Shown: positions 49,807-59,620, counted from the first letter of the stretch. The stretch: DNA of 64,000 bases from AP-15 sp963712825 (GCA_963712825.1 CAVQJP010000023.1:248001-312000); one strand, 5' to 3'. The notes: generated by a model from the letters alone, not told the origin. Made by a program: numbers and translations.

Positions 49807-50496
49807 TTATTCCGCCGCAGCCCGCATCGGCTCGACAAAGCGCGACACCCATTTGTTGCGGCGCTTCAGACCGTCGCGGTACATCGCCTCGAATTCGGCC
49901 TCCGGAAAGGAGTGCGTCGACGGCCGCTTCATCAGCGCTTCGCTCCACGCCTTAAGCCGCGGGTAGTGCTCGATGTGGCCGAGCTTCCTGACCCGGTCGA
50001 GAAAGAAATACCGTTGCAGGAACGGGGCGTAGGCGGCGTCGACCAGCGAGTACTTCGCGCCGTTGAAGAATGGCCCGCCGCCCTTTTCGAGCGCTTTTTC
50101 GAGCCGCTCGAACGGCACCGGGATGCCCGCCGCCGCCTTGTTGTAGTCCTCCTCGGTGTCGGCATAGGCGGTCGCGGTCACCGCGCTGGCGAAAGTCGGG
50201 ACGTAGTCGGTCCAGGCGCGGTTCAGCGCCCGCTCGATCGGATCGGCGGGGTGCAGGCGCGGCTCGATCGTCTCGTCGAGATACTCGTTGATCGCGCTCG
50301 ACTCGAACAGCGACACCTTGTCGTCGATGCGCAGCACCGGCACCTTCTTGTGCGGCGAGATCGCCAGAAACCAGTCGGGCCGGTTGTCCGACTCGATATG
50401 GCGCATTTCGAATTCGGTGTTCTTTTCGCGCAGCACAATCGCCGAGCGCTGCACCCACGGGCAGGTTTTGAAGCTGACGAGCATGTATTTTGTCAT
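49807..50496 (-). CDS. glutathione S-transferase family protein
   Basis: A 229-residue GST. MTKYMLVSFKTCPWVQRSAI has a CPWVQR motif typical of omega/beta-like GSTs with a catalytic cysteine; VPVLRIDDKVSLFESSAINE is the glutathione gamma-glutamyl contact; the C-terminal helical domain has SLVDAAYAPFLQRYF. It may act in thiol transfer or detoxification. A terminator lies downstream. Confidence 0.9.
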   Translation of the reverse strand: MTKYMLVSFKTCPWVQRSAIVLREKNTEFEMRHIESDNRPDWFLAISPHKKVPVLRIDDKVSLFESSAINEYLDETIEPRLHPADPIERALNRAWTDYVPTFASAVTATAYADTEEDYNKAAAGIPVPFERLEKALEKGGGPFFNGAKYSLVDAAYAPFLQRYFFLDRVRKLGHIEHYPRLKAWSEALMKRPSTHSFPEAEFEAMYRDGLKRRNKWVSRFVEPMRAAAE

Positions 50497-50652
50497 GGCG
50501 GCCTCCGATCGTTTATGTGGATCGAGGCACTATGACACGCCGAGCGGGTTGGTTTAAGCGCTAATTAAAACCGCGGGTCGACCGACGCCTCGCAGCTCGG
50601 TTGTCCGCAGGCGTTCAAACCGTCATTGGCGGCGGCGCCGTGCCCTGCCCCG

Positions 50653-50820
50653 TTATTTGATTTTTGCTTCCTTGAAGACGACGTGCTTGCGTGCGACCGG
50701 GTCGAACTTCTTCAGCTCGAGCTTGGCGGTCTTGGTCCGCGGGTTCTTTTTCGTCACGTAGAAAAAGCCGGTGTCGGCGCTGCTGACAAGCTTGATCAGA
50801 ACGGTGCTGGTCTTGGCCAT
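50653..50820 (-). CDS. rpmG: 50S ribosomal protein L33
   Basis: A 55-residue L33 read on the minus strand: MAKTSTVLIKLVSSADTGFF, then YVTKKNPRTKTAKLELKKFD and PVARKHVVFKEAKIK. This is the complete cysteine-free L33 found in many Proteobacteria. Its stop is TAA at 50653-50655. The upstream S41 protease gene ends 17 bases before its start, on the same strand. Confidence 0.95.
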   Translation of the reverse strand: MAKTSTVLIKLVSSADTGFFYVTKKNPRTKTAKLELKKFDPVARKHVVFKEAKIK

Positions 50821-50837
50821 GACATAAAAACCTAGAG

Positions 50838-52502
50838 TCAGGGATAATGGTCGCCGGAAGATAGCGCGCCGTCGATCCCTGTCAAGGCGCCGGCCGACGT
50901 GCCCGCGGACGTGCCGGGGGCGGTGCCGACGGGTTTTGCCGCAAGGCTCGACGACGCCCCCATCATGTGGACCGCCTGGCTGTAGAGCACGGGATCGGCA
51001 AGGAGGCGGTCGGCGACCGCGAGGTCGATCGCCCGGTCGCCTGATCGGGGCGGACAGGAGCGGCGCAGCTCGATCCAGCCGGCATCGTCGAGCGAGGCGC
51101 GCGGCACCGCGGCGATCCGCGGCGACGCCTGGTCTTCGCCACCGCGCTGAAGCGCCGTCGCGATCGACTGGGCGTCGTCGCCGAGGTCGCTGGTGCAGAT
51201 CGTCGGCACCACGCCGTGCCCGTTCAGCGAATAGCCGGCGGGCGCGATCAGCTCGGCCCAGGTCAAGATCAGCTCGCCGTTATTGGGAAGCCGCAGCACG
51301 GTCTGCACCGTCCCTTTGCCGTAGGAGGCGGTGCCGACGACCACCGCGCGTCCGGCATCCTGCAACGCCGCGGCGACAATCTCCGAAGCGGAGGCCGAGC
51401 CGCCGTTGACCAGGACGACGATCGGAACGTGGGGAGCGACGCTGTCGCCCGAAGCCTCGAAATACTGGCGGCTCGCCGGGTTGCGTCCGACCGTCGCGAC
51501 GATCGGCCCCTTGGCGATAAACACGTCGGCGAGGCTGACCGCCTGATCGAGCAGACCGCCGGGGTCGCCGCGCAGATCGAGCACGATGCCGCGCAGCTGC
51601 GCCCCGTTCTCGCGCCTGACCGCGTCGAGATCCTCGACCAGCTGCTGCGTCGTGTTCTGGTTGAAGCCCGAGACGTGGAACACCGCGATGCCGTCCCGGC
51701 TGGTCATCGTCACGGTCGGCAGCACGATCAGCCGGCGCTGCAATTGGTAGCTGCGGCTCTCCGGTGCTCCCGGACGGGTGACGCTGACCGCGACCGCGCT
51801 TGAGATCGGGCCGCGCAATTGCCGGATCACGTCGTTTTGCGAGCGGCTGGCGGTGGGCACCCCGTCGATCGCGACGACCCGGTCGCCGACCTTGATTCCG
51901 GCGAGGTCGGCGGGACTGCCGGGGATGATCTTGGTGACGCGGAACGGGTCCGCGTCGTTTTCGAGCAGCATGCCGACCCCGCCGAAACCGTCGCGCGCCG
52001 CCCGCTGGTCGCGTGCGACTTGCGGCGTCGCGTAGCGCGAGAAGCGGTCGAGACCGCTGGCAATGCCGTCGAACATCGCCTTGTCGACATCGTCCTGGCT
52101 GCCAGCGGCAATGATCGGCGAGGCCTGCTTGGCGGTGGCTTCAAGGACGCCGAGCCAGCCGCCCCAGACATGCGGGTCGTCTGTAACCGGGCTCGGATAG
52201 TCCGCGATTTCGCGCTCGCCGTAATTGACGACGATCTCGGTGCCGTGAGCCGGACCCGGCGTTTCGGCGACGTGCAATTTGGGGTCGAGCTGGACGAGCC
52301 GAGCGGTTGCGTCGAGCGCCAATCTGCGGTTCGACACCGGCACGATGTAGAGCTCGTCGATCTGGTCGAGGCCGCGGGCGAACAGCCTACCGGCCGGATC
52401 GGTCGGCATCGGCTGCATTTGGGCGCAACCGAGCAAGGCAAAAACGATGGCGGCGACGCTCGCCGGTGCGAGCACGACGGCCGGACGCAACCACATCGGC
52501 AT
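50838..52502 (-). CDS. S41 family C-terminal processing protease (lipoprotein)
   Basis: A 554-residue protease with a lipobox (VFALLGC) at residues 16-22. A PDZ domain is near residues 170-250 (FGGVGMLLENDADPFRVTKI, then GIKVGDRVVAIDG). The S41 domain has RGIVLDLRGDPGGLLDQAVS, the catalytic serine in VNGGSASASEIVAAALQ and the lysine in SYGKGTVQTVLRLP. It probably trims or degrades periplasmic proteins, like CtpA. ATG 52502 is chosen so that the signal starts at the N-terminus. Confidence 0.9.
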   Translation of the reverse strand: MPMWLRPAVVLAPASVAAIVFALLGCAQMQPMPTDPAGRLFARGLDQIDELYIVPVSNRRLALDATARLVQLDPKLHVAETPGPAHGTEIVVNYGEREIADYPSPVTDDPHVWGGWLGVLEATAKQASPIIAAGSQDDVDKAMFDGIASGLDRFSRYATPQVARDQRAARDGFGGVGMLLENDADPFRVTKIIPGSPADLAGIKVGDRVVAIDGVPTASRSQNDVIRQLRGPISSAVAVSVTRPGAPESRSYQLQRRLIVLPTVTMTSRDGIAVFHVSGFNQNTTQQLVEDLDAVRRENGAQLRGIVLDLRGDPGGLLDQAVSLADVFIAKGPIVATVGRNPASRQYFEASGDSVAPHVPIVVLVNGGSASASEIVAAALQDAGRAVVVGTASYGKGTVQTVLRLPNNGELILTWAELIAPAGYSLNGHGVVPTICTSDLGDDAQSIATALQRGGEDQASPRIAAVPRASLDDAGWIELRRSCPPRSGDRAIDLAVADRLLADPVLYSQAVHMMGASSSLAAKPVGTAPGTSAGTSAGALTGIDGALSSGDHYP

Positions 52503-52607
52503 CGAGGATACCCCCGAGATCCTCTCGGCGTGCCGCCCGAGGATGTGCCAGCCTCGGCCCAAATCCCGAGGATGCCGGGCCGATGGTAAATTGCAACGCG
52601 CCGGCGA

Positions 52608-54845
52608 TCAACCGCGCCGTCCGCCGCGAGCGCCGCGCGCCGTCTGCGCCACCTCCTCGATGCGGAACATCAGCCGGCCGCCGATCGCGTCCGCCTCCAC
52701 GAGGCGCACCGCGGCCGCGTCGCCGAGCTGGTAAACGCGGCCGTAGCGCCGGCCGGCGAGGCGCGGCGGCTTGTCGCGCCGGTCGTAATAGTCGGAGGGC
52801 AGGGTCGAGATCGGAACCAGCCCGTTGGCGCCGCTCTCGTCGAGGGTGACGAACAGCCCGAAATCGGCGACACCGCTGATCCGCGCGGCAAAGATTCCGC
52901 CGACCTCGTCGGCGAGCAGGGTCGCGCGGTAGCGTTCGATTGCGGCGCGCTCGGCGGCGGCGGCGCGGCGCTCCATCGCCGAGATGTGGTCGGCCGTCGC
53001 AATCATCTCCGCGTGGCCGATTGCGGCCGGCAAGGCGCCCTCGCCAAACGACTCGCCGGCGGCGTTGGCATTGGCTCCGGCGATCAGCGCGCGATGGACC
53101 AAAAGATCGGCATAGCGGCGGATCGGCGAGGTGAAATGGGCGTAGCGCCGCAGCCCCAGCCCGAAATGGCCGATATTGTCGGGGCTGTAGGCGGCCTGCG
53201 CCTGGCAGCGCAAGACGAGGTCGTTGACCAGCGGCGCCACCGGGGTCCCCTCGGCGCGGCGCAGCAGCCGGTTGAAGAGCTCGGGCCGCGGCGCCTGGCC
53301 CTTGGCAAAGGCGAGGCCGGGGATGCCGCTCTCTTCGAGAAACTCTTGCAGTGCGGCGACCTTGTCCGGGGCCGGCGCGTCGTGGATGCGGTACATGCAC
53401 GGCCGTCGCCGCGCTTCGAGCTCTTCGGCGGCGGCGACATTGGCCGTTATCATGAATTCCTCGATCAGCCGATGGCTGTCGAGCCGTGGCCTCGGGACCA
53501 CCGCGACCGGCCGCCCTTCGGCGTCGAGCACCACCCGGTCCTCGCGGATGTCGAGCTCGAGCGCGCCGCGCGCCCTGCGGGCCGCGTCAAGCGCGGCGAA
53601 CGCACCGTAGAGCGCGTCAATGCCGTGCGCTGCGACTGCGGCCGGCGCCTCGCGCTGGCGATCGCGGATCGCCTGGACTTCCTCATAGGTGAGCCGCGCC
53701 GCCGAGCGCATCAGCCCGCGGACAAACCGATGGCCGCGCTTGCGGCCGGCGGCGTCGAGCGACAGATGCACCGCCAGGCAGGCGCGCTCGACCGCGGGCT
53801 TCAGCGAGCACAATTCGTTCGACAACGCCTCGGGCAGCATCGGCACGACGCGATCGGGAAAATACACCGAGTTGCCGCGCCGCTCGGCCTCGCCGTCGAG
53901 GGCGCTGCCGGGGCGGACGTACCAGGCGACGTCGGCAATCGCGACGACCAGATGCCAGCCCCCGGGGTTGGCCGGGTCGGGATCGGGCTCGGCCCACACC
54001 GCGTCGTCGAAATCGCGGGCGTCGCTGCCGTCGATCGTTACCAGCGGCAGATCGCGCAGGTCGGCGCGCGCGCCGAGGGCCACGGGTTGGGCGGCTTCGG
54101 CCTCGGCGATCGCGGCGGCGGGAAATTCAGTCGGGATGTCGAACGAGGCGATCGCCAGCAGGCTGACGGCGCCGGGGTCGGTCGCCGCACCCAGGCGCTC
54201 GACGACGCGCGCCCGCGGCAGGCCAAAGCGCGCCGCCGGCAAAATCTCGGCGACGACCAGCTCGCCTTCGGCGGCGCCGGCGGCGTCGCGCTCGGCGACC
54301 CGGTATTCGGTCTTTTTCCGGCGGTCGGCGGGCACCACCCGGCCGCCGTCGCGGTCGCGCTCGAAGACTCCGACAACCCGCTCGCCGCCGGGATCGAGGC
54401 GGCGGATCACGCGCCCTTCGATCTCGCCGCTGTCCAATGTCACGAGCCGCACCGCGGCGCGCGCGCCAAGCGGCAGCGCATCGCCGCCCTCCGCGGCCAG
54501 CCGTACGACCGGGGCCGGGTCGGAGCCGGGCCAAGCGACCGGGCGGGCGAGCGGCACACCGTCCCCATCGGCGCCGATCCGCTCGACGACCGCGAGCTCG
54601 GGCAGCGCCGTGCCGCCGGTCAGCCGGCGGTTGGCGGCGCGGGTGACGGTGCCCGAGCGCTCGATATGGCGCAGCATGTCGCGCAATGCCGGCCGGTCGG
54701 CGGGCGCCAGGTTAAAGGCGCGGGCGATCTCGCGCTTGCCGACCGCTGACGGGCTCTCGCGGATAAAATCGACGACCTCGCTTGCCGAGGGCAGCACGCC
54801 CCTTGTGCGGCGGCGCTTTTCTTCCGCTTGCGGCGGGGGCGCCAT
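52608..54845 (-). CDS. rnr: ribonuclease R
   Basis: A 745-residue RNase R/VacB exoribonuclease. The N-terminal helix-turn-helix is around residues 20-60; cold-shock regions follow; the RNB catalytic block has VTIDGSDARDFDDAVWAEPD and YFPDRVVPMLPEALSNELCS; NIGHFGLGLRRYAHFTSPIR is the conserved end; a C-terminal S1 domain (GVADFGLFVTLDESGANGLV) completes it. It degrades structured RNA 3' to 5'. ATG 54845 is directly adjacent to the topA stop. Confidence 0.94.
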   Translation of the reverse strand: MAPPPQAEEKRRRTRGVLPSASEVVDFIRESPSAVGKREIARAFNLAPADRPALRDMLRHIERSGTVTRAANRRLTGGTALPELAVVERIGADGDGVPLARPVAWPGSDPAPVVRLAAEGGDALPLGARAAVRLVTLDSGEIEGRVIRRLDPGGERVVGVFERDRDGGRVVPADRRKKTEYRVAERDAAGAAEGELVVAEILPAARFGLPRARVVERLGAATDPGAVSLLAIASFDIPTEFPAAAIAEAEAAQPVALGARADLRDLPLVTIDGSDARDFDDAVWAEPDPDPANPGGWHLVVAIADVAWYVRPGSALDGEAERRGNSVYFPDRVVPMLPEALSNELCSLKPAVERACLAVHLSLDAAGRKRGHRFVRGLMRSAARLTYEEVQAIRDRQREAPAAVAAHGIDALYGAFAALDAARRARGALELDIREDRVVLDAEGRPVAVVPRPRLDSHRLIEEFMITANVAAAEELEARRRPCMYRIHDAPAPDKVAALQEFLEESGIPGLAFAKGQAPRPELFNRLLRRAEGTPVAPLVNDLVLRCQAQAAYSPDNIGHFGLGLRRYAHFTSPIRRYADLLVHRALIAGANANAAGESFGEGALPAAIGHAEMIATADHISAMERRAAAAERAAIERYRATLLADEVGGIFAARISGVADFGLFVTLDESGANGLVPISTLPSDYYDRRDKPPRLAGRRYGRVYQLGDAAAVRLVEADAIGGRLMFRIEEVAQTARGARGGRRG

Positions 54846-57569
54846 CTAGCCCGACCGGGCGCCGGCAGGCGGCGGCTTTTTCGCTGCGCGGGCAGCCGGC
54901 GACTTTTTCGTTTTCGCCGCGGCGGCGGCTCGCTTTGGCGCGGCGGCGCGCTTTGCCCCGGCCGCGGACGTGACAGCCGCCGCCGGCTTCGCGGCTTTGC
55001 GCGCCGGCGCTTTTTTTGCCTTCGCGGCGCCGGCTTTGGCCGGCCCGGCCGCCTTGCGCGGCCGCTTCGGGCTTTTCTCGCGGCGGGCGGCGAGCAGCGG
55101 GATCGCCTGCTCGAGGGTGAAGGTCTCGGGGTTGGCCTCGCGCGGCAACGAGGCGATGACGCCGTCATGACCGACATAGGGGCCGTAGCGTCCCTGGAAC
55201 AGCGCCACGACGCCGCCCTCGGGATGCGGCCCCAGCTCGCGCAACGGCTGCGGCGCCCCGCGCCGGCGCTCGCCCGTCGGCTCGGCCAGCAGCACGACCG
55301 CGCGGTTGGCGCCGATCGTCAGCACGTCGTCCTCGGCGGTCAGCGACTTGAAGGTCGAGCCGTGCTTGATATAGGGGCCAAACCGGCCGATGCCGGCGAG
55401 GATGACCTCGCCGGTTTCGGGATGGCGGCCAAGCTCGCGCGGCAATGCCAAAAGGCGCAGCGCCGTGTCGAGATCGACATCGGCCGGCTTCAGCGAGCGC
55501 GGCAGCGCGACGCGTTTTGGCTTGGCCTCGCCATTGCCGGCGCCGAGCTGCACGTAATGGCCGAACGGGCCTTTTTTCAGCGTCACTTCGAGCCCGCTCG
55601 CCGGGTCGGTCCCGATTGCTGTGTCGGCTGTCTCCTCGCCCTCGCCCTCGACCGCGAGCGGGCGGGTGTAGCGGCAATTCGGGTAGTTCGAGCAGCCGAT
55701 AAACGCACCGAACTTGCCGAGCTTGAGGCTGAGCCGGCCGGCGCCGCAGACCGGGCACACCCGCGGGTCGCGACCGGCGCCGTCATTCGGAAAGAAATGC
55801 CGGCCGAGATCGTCGTCGAGCGCCTGCAAGACCTGGGTGATCGTCAATTCCTTGGTGCCGTCGACCGCGGTCGAGAAATCGCGCCAGAAGTTGCGCAGCA
55901 ATTCCTTCCAGTCGATGCGGCCGCCGGAGACCTCGTCGAGCTGGTTTTCCAAGTCGGCGGTGAAATTGTATTCGACGTAGCGCTCAAAAAAGCTGGTCAG
56001 AAAGGCGGTGACGAGGCGGCCGCGATCCTCAGGCATAAAGCGCCGCTTTTCGAGCCGGACATAGGCGCGATCCTGCAGCACCTGCAGGATAGAGGCATAG
56101 GTCGACGGCCGGCCGATGCCGAGCTCTTCGAGCTTTTTGACGAGGCTCGCCTCGCTGTAGCGCGGCGGCGGCTGGGTGAAATGCTGGCCCGGCACGACCT
56201 CGCCGCGGGCAAGGTTCTCGCCCTGGCGCATCTGCGGCAACCGGCCCCCCTCGCCCTCCTCGTCGGCGCCGTCGTCGCGGTCCTCTTGATAGAGCGCCAG
56301 AAACCCGTCGAACAGCACGACCGAGCCGGTCGCGCGCAGGCGCAGCTTGCCGCTCGGGTCGGCGATGTCGACGGTGACCTGCTCGAGCAGGGCCGAGGCC
56401 ATCTGGCTCGCCAGGGTCCGCTTCCAGATCAGCTCGTAGAGGCGGCGCTGGTCGCGGTCGAGGTAAGCCTCGACATCGGCGGGCTTGCGCGCGAGGTCGG
56501 TCGGCCGGATCGCCTCATGCGCTTCCTGCGCGTTTTTTGCCGGGCTGCGATAGACGCGCGGTGCTTCGGGCACGTATCTCGCGCCGAAATCGGCGCCGAT
56601 CAGCCCGCGCGCGGCGGCGATCGCCTCGGCCGAAATCGCCACACCGTCGGTGCGCATATAAGTGATCAGCCCGACCGTCTCGCCGCCGAGGTCGACGCCC
56701 TCGTAGAGCCGCTGCGCCAGCTGCATGGTGCGGCTGGCGCCGAGACCGAGCTTGCGCGAGGCCTCCTGCTGCAAGGTCGAGGTCGTGAACGGCGGGTATG
56801 GGTTGCGGCGGACCTGCCGGCTCTCGATCTCGGCGACGGCAAAGCCGGGCGCGCGCAGCAACGCTTCGGCGGCGGCGCGGGCCTTGGCCTCGGTGTCGAG
56901 CTCAAAGCGGTCGAGCCGCTTGCCGTCGAGATGGGTCAGCCGGGCGGTAAAGGTCTGTCCGGCGCCGGTGGCAAAGGTGACCTCGACGGTCCAGTATTCG
57001 CGCGGCTTGAAGATTTCGATCTCGGCTTCGCGCTCGCAGATCAGGCGCAGCGCCACCGATTGCACGCGGCCGGCCGAGCGGCTGCCCGGCAATTTGCGCC
57101 ACAGCACCGGCGACAACGTAAAGCCGACCAGATAGTCGAGCGCGCGGCGCGCCAGATAGGCCTCGACCAATTCGCGGTCGATCTCGCGCGGCCGGCGGAA
57201 CGCCTCGACGACGGCGTTGCGGGTGACCTCGTTGAACACCACCCGCTTGACGTCGACGTCCTTCAATGCCCGGCGCGCCTTCAGCACCTCCTGCACGTGC
57301 CAGGAGATCGCCTCGCCCTCGCGGTCGGGGTCGGTGGCGAGAAACAGCCCGTCGGCGCCGCGCATCGCCTGGACAATTTCCTTCATGTGCTTTTCGGATC
57401 TGCCGTCGACCTCCCACGACATCGCAAAATCCGCGTCCGGCAGGACCGAGCCGTCCTTTGCCGGCAGGTCGCGCACATGGCCGTAGCTGGCGACGACCTT
57501 GTAGTCGCTGCCGAGATATTTATTGATGGTCTTGGCTTTTGCCGGCAATTCGACGACGACGACTTTCAT
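54846..57569 (-). CDS. topA: DNA topoisomerase I
   Basis: A 907-residue type IA topoisomerase. MKVVVVELPAKAKTINKYLG starts the Toprim domain with LFLATDPDREGEAISWHVQE; the catalytic tyrosine is in VGLITYMRTDGVAISAEAI. A zinc-finger-like CPVCGAGRLSLKLGKFGAFI is around residue 600, followed by several topo_C repeats (FGPYIKHGSTFKSLTAEDDV) and a lysine/alanine-rich tail (KKAPARKAAKPAAAVTSAAG). The usual N-terminal residues read VVVVELPAKAKT, with leucine for serine in VESPAKAKT. Confidence 0.95.
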   Translation of the reverse strand: MKVVVVELPAKAKTINKYLGSDYKVVASYGHVRDLPAKDGSVLPDADFAMSWEVDGRSEKHMKEIVQAMRGADGLFLATDPDREGEAISWHVQEVLKARRALKDVDVKRVVFNEVTRNAVVEAFRRPREIDRELVEAYLARRALDYLVGFTLSPVLWRKLPGSRSAGRVQSVALRLICEREAEIEIFKPREYWTVEVTFATGAGQTFTARLTHLDGKRLDRFELDTEAKARAAAEALLRAPGFAVAEIESRQVRRNPYPPFTTSTLQQEASRKLGLGASRTMQLAQRLYEGVDLGGETVGLITYMRTDGVAISAEAIAAARGLIGADFGARYVPEAPRVYRSPAKNAQEAHEAIRPTDLARKPADVEAYLDRDQRRLYELIWKRTLASQMASALLEQVTVDIADPSGKLRLRATGSVVLFDGFLALYQEDRDDGADEEGEGGRLPQMRQGENLARGEVVPGQHFTQPPPRYSEASLVKKLEELGIGRPSTYASILQVLQDRAYVRLEKRRFMPEDRGRLVTAFLTSFFERYVEYNFTADLENQLDEVSGGRIDWKELLRNFWRDFSTAVDGTKELTITQVLQALDDDLGRHFFPNDGAGRDPRVCPVCGAGRLSLKLGKFGAFIGCSNYPNCRYTRPLAVEGEGEETADTAIGTDPASGLEVTLKKGPFGHYVQLGAGNGEAKPKRVALPRSLKPADVDLDTALRLLALPRELGRHPETGEVILAGIGRFGPYIKHGSTFKSLTAEDDVLTIGANRAVVLLAEPTGERRRGAPQPLRELGPHPEGGVVALFQGRYGPYVGHDGVIASLPREANPETFTLEQAIPLLAARREKSPKRPRKAAGPAKAGAAKAKKAPARKAAKPAAAVTSAAGAKRAAAPKRAAAAAKTKKSPAARAAKKPPPAGARSG

Positions 57570-57735
57570 GGCCCCGGTTCGTTAAAAAGACGCGTGCACG
57601 GGAAACGCGACGATCGTTGCAATCGTCATGCCCGTGCGGCACCGCAATTTGCGCAACCCAGTCCCGCGCCGCGGGGCATGGGCAGAGGTTCGGGGCTCAA
57701 GCACGGCAAAGTTTTCGAGATCATAAATTCGGCGC

Positions 57736-58893
57736 TCAGCGCAGTGAAACAAGATTGCCGGGGTGACGCTCGACCCGTCCCGACAGCTCCAGCTCGAGAA
57801 GCAGGGTGGCGACCGCGGAAGCCGTCAATTGGCACTGCCGCACCAGTTCGTCAACCGCGACCGGTGTCGGTCCCAGTCTTTCGAGGATCATGTCGAGCGC
57901 ATCCTCGTCCGCCGCCGGCTCGCCGGCGCCGCCGCGAGGCGCGCCCAAGGACCACCTTTCTTCGAGGGGCGATAGCGACGGCGTTAACGGGCGCGGCGGT
58001 GCTGCCGCCTGCACCAACGGGCCGAGCTGGGTCAAGACGTCCTCGGCGGTCTCGGTCAGGGTGGCGCCGCGGCGCAGCAGGTCGTTGGCCCCGCGGCAGC
58101 GCGGGTCGAGCGGCGAGCCCGGCACCGCGAACACTTCGCGCCCCTGCTCAAGCGCATAGCGCGCGGTGATCAGCGAGCCCGAACGCGCCGCCGCCTCGAC
58201 CACCAGGACGCCGAGCGCCATCCCCGAGATGATGCGGTTGCGCCGCGGGAAATGCCGGGCCTGCGGCTCGCTGCCGAGCGGCAGCTCGGCGACGATCGCA
58301 CCCTGCCGCCGCAGCGCTTCGTGCAGACCGCGGTTTTCCTCGGGATAGACGATGTCGACGCCGCCCGCCACGGCGGCAACGGTGCCGGTGTCGAGCGCTC
58401 CCAGATGGGCCGCCGCGTCGATGCCGCGGGCGAGCCCGGAAACGACGACGAGCCCGCCTTCGCCGAGGGCCGCGGCAAGCTCGCGCGCCAGGCGCCGCCC
58501 GTTTGCCGAAGCGTTGCGCGCGCCGACCACCGCCATCATCGGCCGGTCGAGCCATTCGGGCCGGCCGAGCACGCTCAAGACCGGCGGGGCATCCTCGACC
58601 TGGGCCAAGGCACGCGGATAGCCGGGCTCGCCCCAGCACACGATCCGGCCGCCGATGCGGTCGAGCCGGGTTAATTCGGCTTCGGCCGCCGCACGGGTCG
58701 CGGCGGTGACAGTGCGGGCGCGCTCGCCGCGGCGGGCCAGTCGCGGCAAGGCGTCAAGAGCGGCACGGGCCGAGCCGAACCGGCGCAGCATCGCGTAAAA
58801 GCTGATCGGGCCGATCAACTCGGTGCGGCTGAGGCGCAGCCAGTCAAGGCGCTCTTCGGGATCGAGATCGCGTGCGGCCAGGGGTCGCCTCAG
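57736..58893 (-). CDS. dprA: DNA-processing protein DprA
   Basis: A protein of about 385 residues: LDPEERLDWLRLSRTELIGP (N-terminal SAM-like), MAVVGARNASANGRRLAREL and LVVVSGLARGIDAAAHLGAL (Rossmann core), PRRNRIISGMALGVLVVEAA and a C-terminal winged-helix (PVAVDELVRQCQLTASAVAT). It loads RecA onto incoming ssDNA in transformation. No ATG/GTG/TTG fits; CTG 58893 overlaps the plsY stop (CTGA) and matches the homology start. A PLTPSLSPLEERW segment near residue 305 looks repeat-derived. Confidence 0.9.
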   Translation of the reverse strand: MRRPLAARDLDPEERLDWLRLSRTELIGPISFYAMLRRFGSARAALDALPRLARRGERARTVTAATRAAAEAELTRLDRIGGRIVCWGEPGYPRALAQVEDAPPVLSVLGRPEWLDRPMMAVVGARNASANGRRLARELAAALGEGGLVVVSGLARGIDAAAHLGALDTGTVAAVAGGVDIVYPEENRGLHEALRRQGAIVAELPLGSEPQARHFPRRNRIISGMALGVLVVEAAARSGSLITARYALEQGREVFAVPGSPLDPRCRGANDLLRRGATLTETAEDVLTQLGPLVQAAAPPRPLTPSLSPLEERWSLGAPRGGAGEPAADEDALDMILERLGPTPVAVDELVRQCQLTASAVATLLLELELSGRVERHPGNLVSLR

Positions 58894-59471
58894 CCTTTCC
58901 GGAGCGAAATCCGGTGCTCGCGGCCTGCGATCAGGCGCCGGATGTTGGCGTGATGGCGCAGGATGATCAAGAGCGCCAACACGGCGATCAGGATCGCTGT
59001 CGCACCGTCGGCCAGAAATGGAGCTATCGCGGCGCTGACCACGGCCGCCACCAGAGCCGCCAATGACGAATAGCGGCTCGCCGCGGCCACCGCGAGCCAG
59101 ATCAGCAAGGCCACGAGCGCCACCGGCCACGCCAACCCGATCAGCACGCCGAGTGCGGTCGCCACCCCCTTGCCGCCGCGAAACCCGAGCCACACCGGAA
59201 ACATGTGGCCGAGGACCGCGCCGAGCCCCGCCGCCAGCGCCGCCGGCTCGCCCCAATGGCGCGCGATTGCCGCCGCCGCCAAGCCTTTGCCGATGTCGAG
59301 CGCCAAGGTCAGCGCCGCCAGCCCCTTGCTGCCGGTGCGCAACACGTTGGTGGCGCCGATATTGCCCGAGCCGATTTGCCTGATGTCGCCATGTCCGGCG
59401 AGCCGGCTCGCCAGCAGCCCGAACGGGATCGAGCCGAGCAGATAGCCGATGATCGCAGCCGCGATCAGCAC
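58890..59471 (-). CDS. plsY: glycerol-3-phosphate acyltransferase PlsY
   Basis: A 193-residue membrane enzyme that transfers acyl groups from acyl-phosphate to G3P, the first step of phospholipid synthesis. IIGYLLGSIPFGLLASRLAG, RQIGSGNIGATNVLRTGSKG and FRGGKGVATALGV are the three conserved PlsY motifs. GTG 59471 begins at the edge of a palindromic repeat; the frame stays open upstream through that repeat but with no homology. Confidence 0.94.
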   Translation of the reverse strand: MLIAAAIIGYLLGSIPFGLLASRLAGHGDIRQIGSGNIGATNVLRTGSKGLAALTLALDIGKGLAAAAIARHWGEPAALAAGLGAVLGHMFPVWLGFRGGKGVATALGVLIGLAWPVALVALLIWLAVAAASRYSSLAALVAAVVSAAIAPFLADGATAILIAVLALLIILRHHANIRRLIAGREHRISLRKG

Positions 59472-59620
59472 GCCCTCACCCTCCCGCGCCTTTGGCGCGG
59501 GTCCCTCCCTCTCCCGCATTGCGGGAGAGGGGCGTTCGTCGAGAACGGGAAACAATCCCTCTCCTGCAGCGCGGGAGAGGGGGGACCCAGCCAGCATGGC
59601 TGGGTGGGTGAGGGCAAATT
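59472..59620. repeat. tandem CCCTCACCC/CTCTCCCGC-type repeats between pyrC and plsY
   Basis: CCCTCACCCTCCCGCGCCTT, CCTCTCCCGCATTGCGGGAG and later CTCTCCTGCAGCGCGGGAGA then CAGCCAGCATGGCTGGGTGG make two inverted repeat units back to back, filling nearly the whole gap. They are close relatives of the repeat in the mnmG 3' end and at 35.84 kb. Confidence 0.7.

Noticed and set aside
49642..50535. Long plus-strand frame opposite the GST gene
   Set aside because: Shadow of the GST gene; the GST motifs on the minus strand are clear.
54828..58169. A 1113-codon plus-strand frame opposite topA and dprA
   Set aside because: It is antisense to topA and dprA, whose protein motifs are unambiguous; its long open length is a GC effect.
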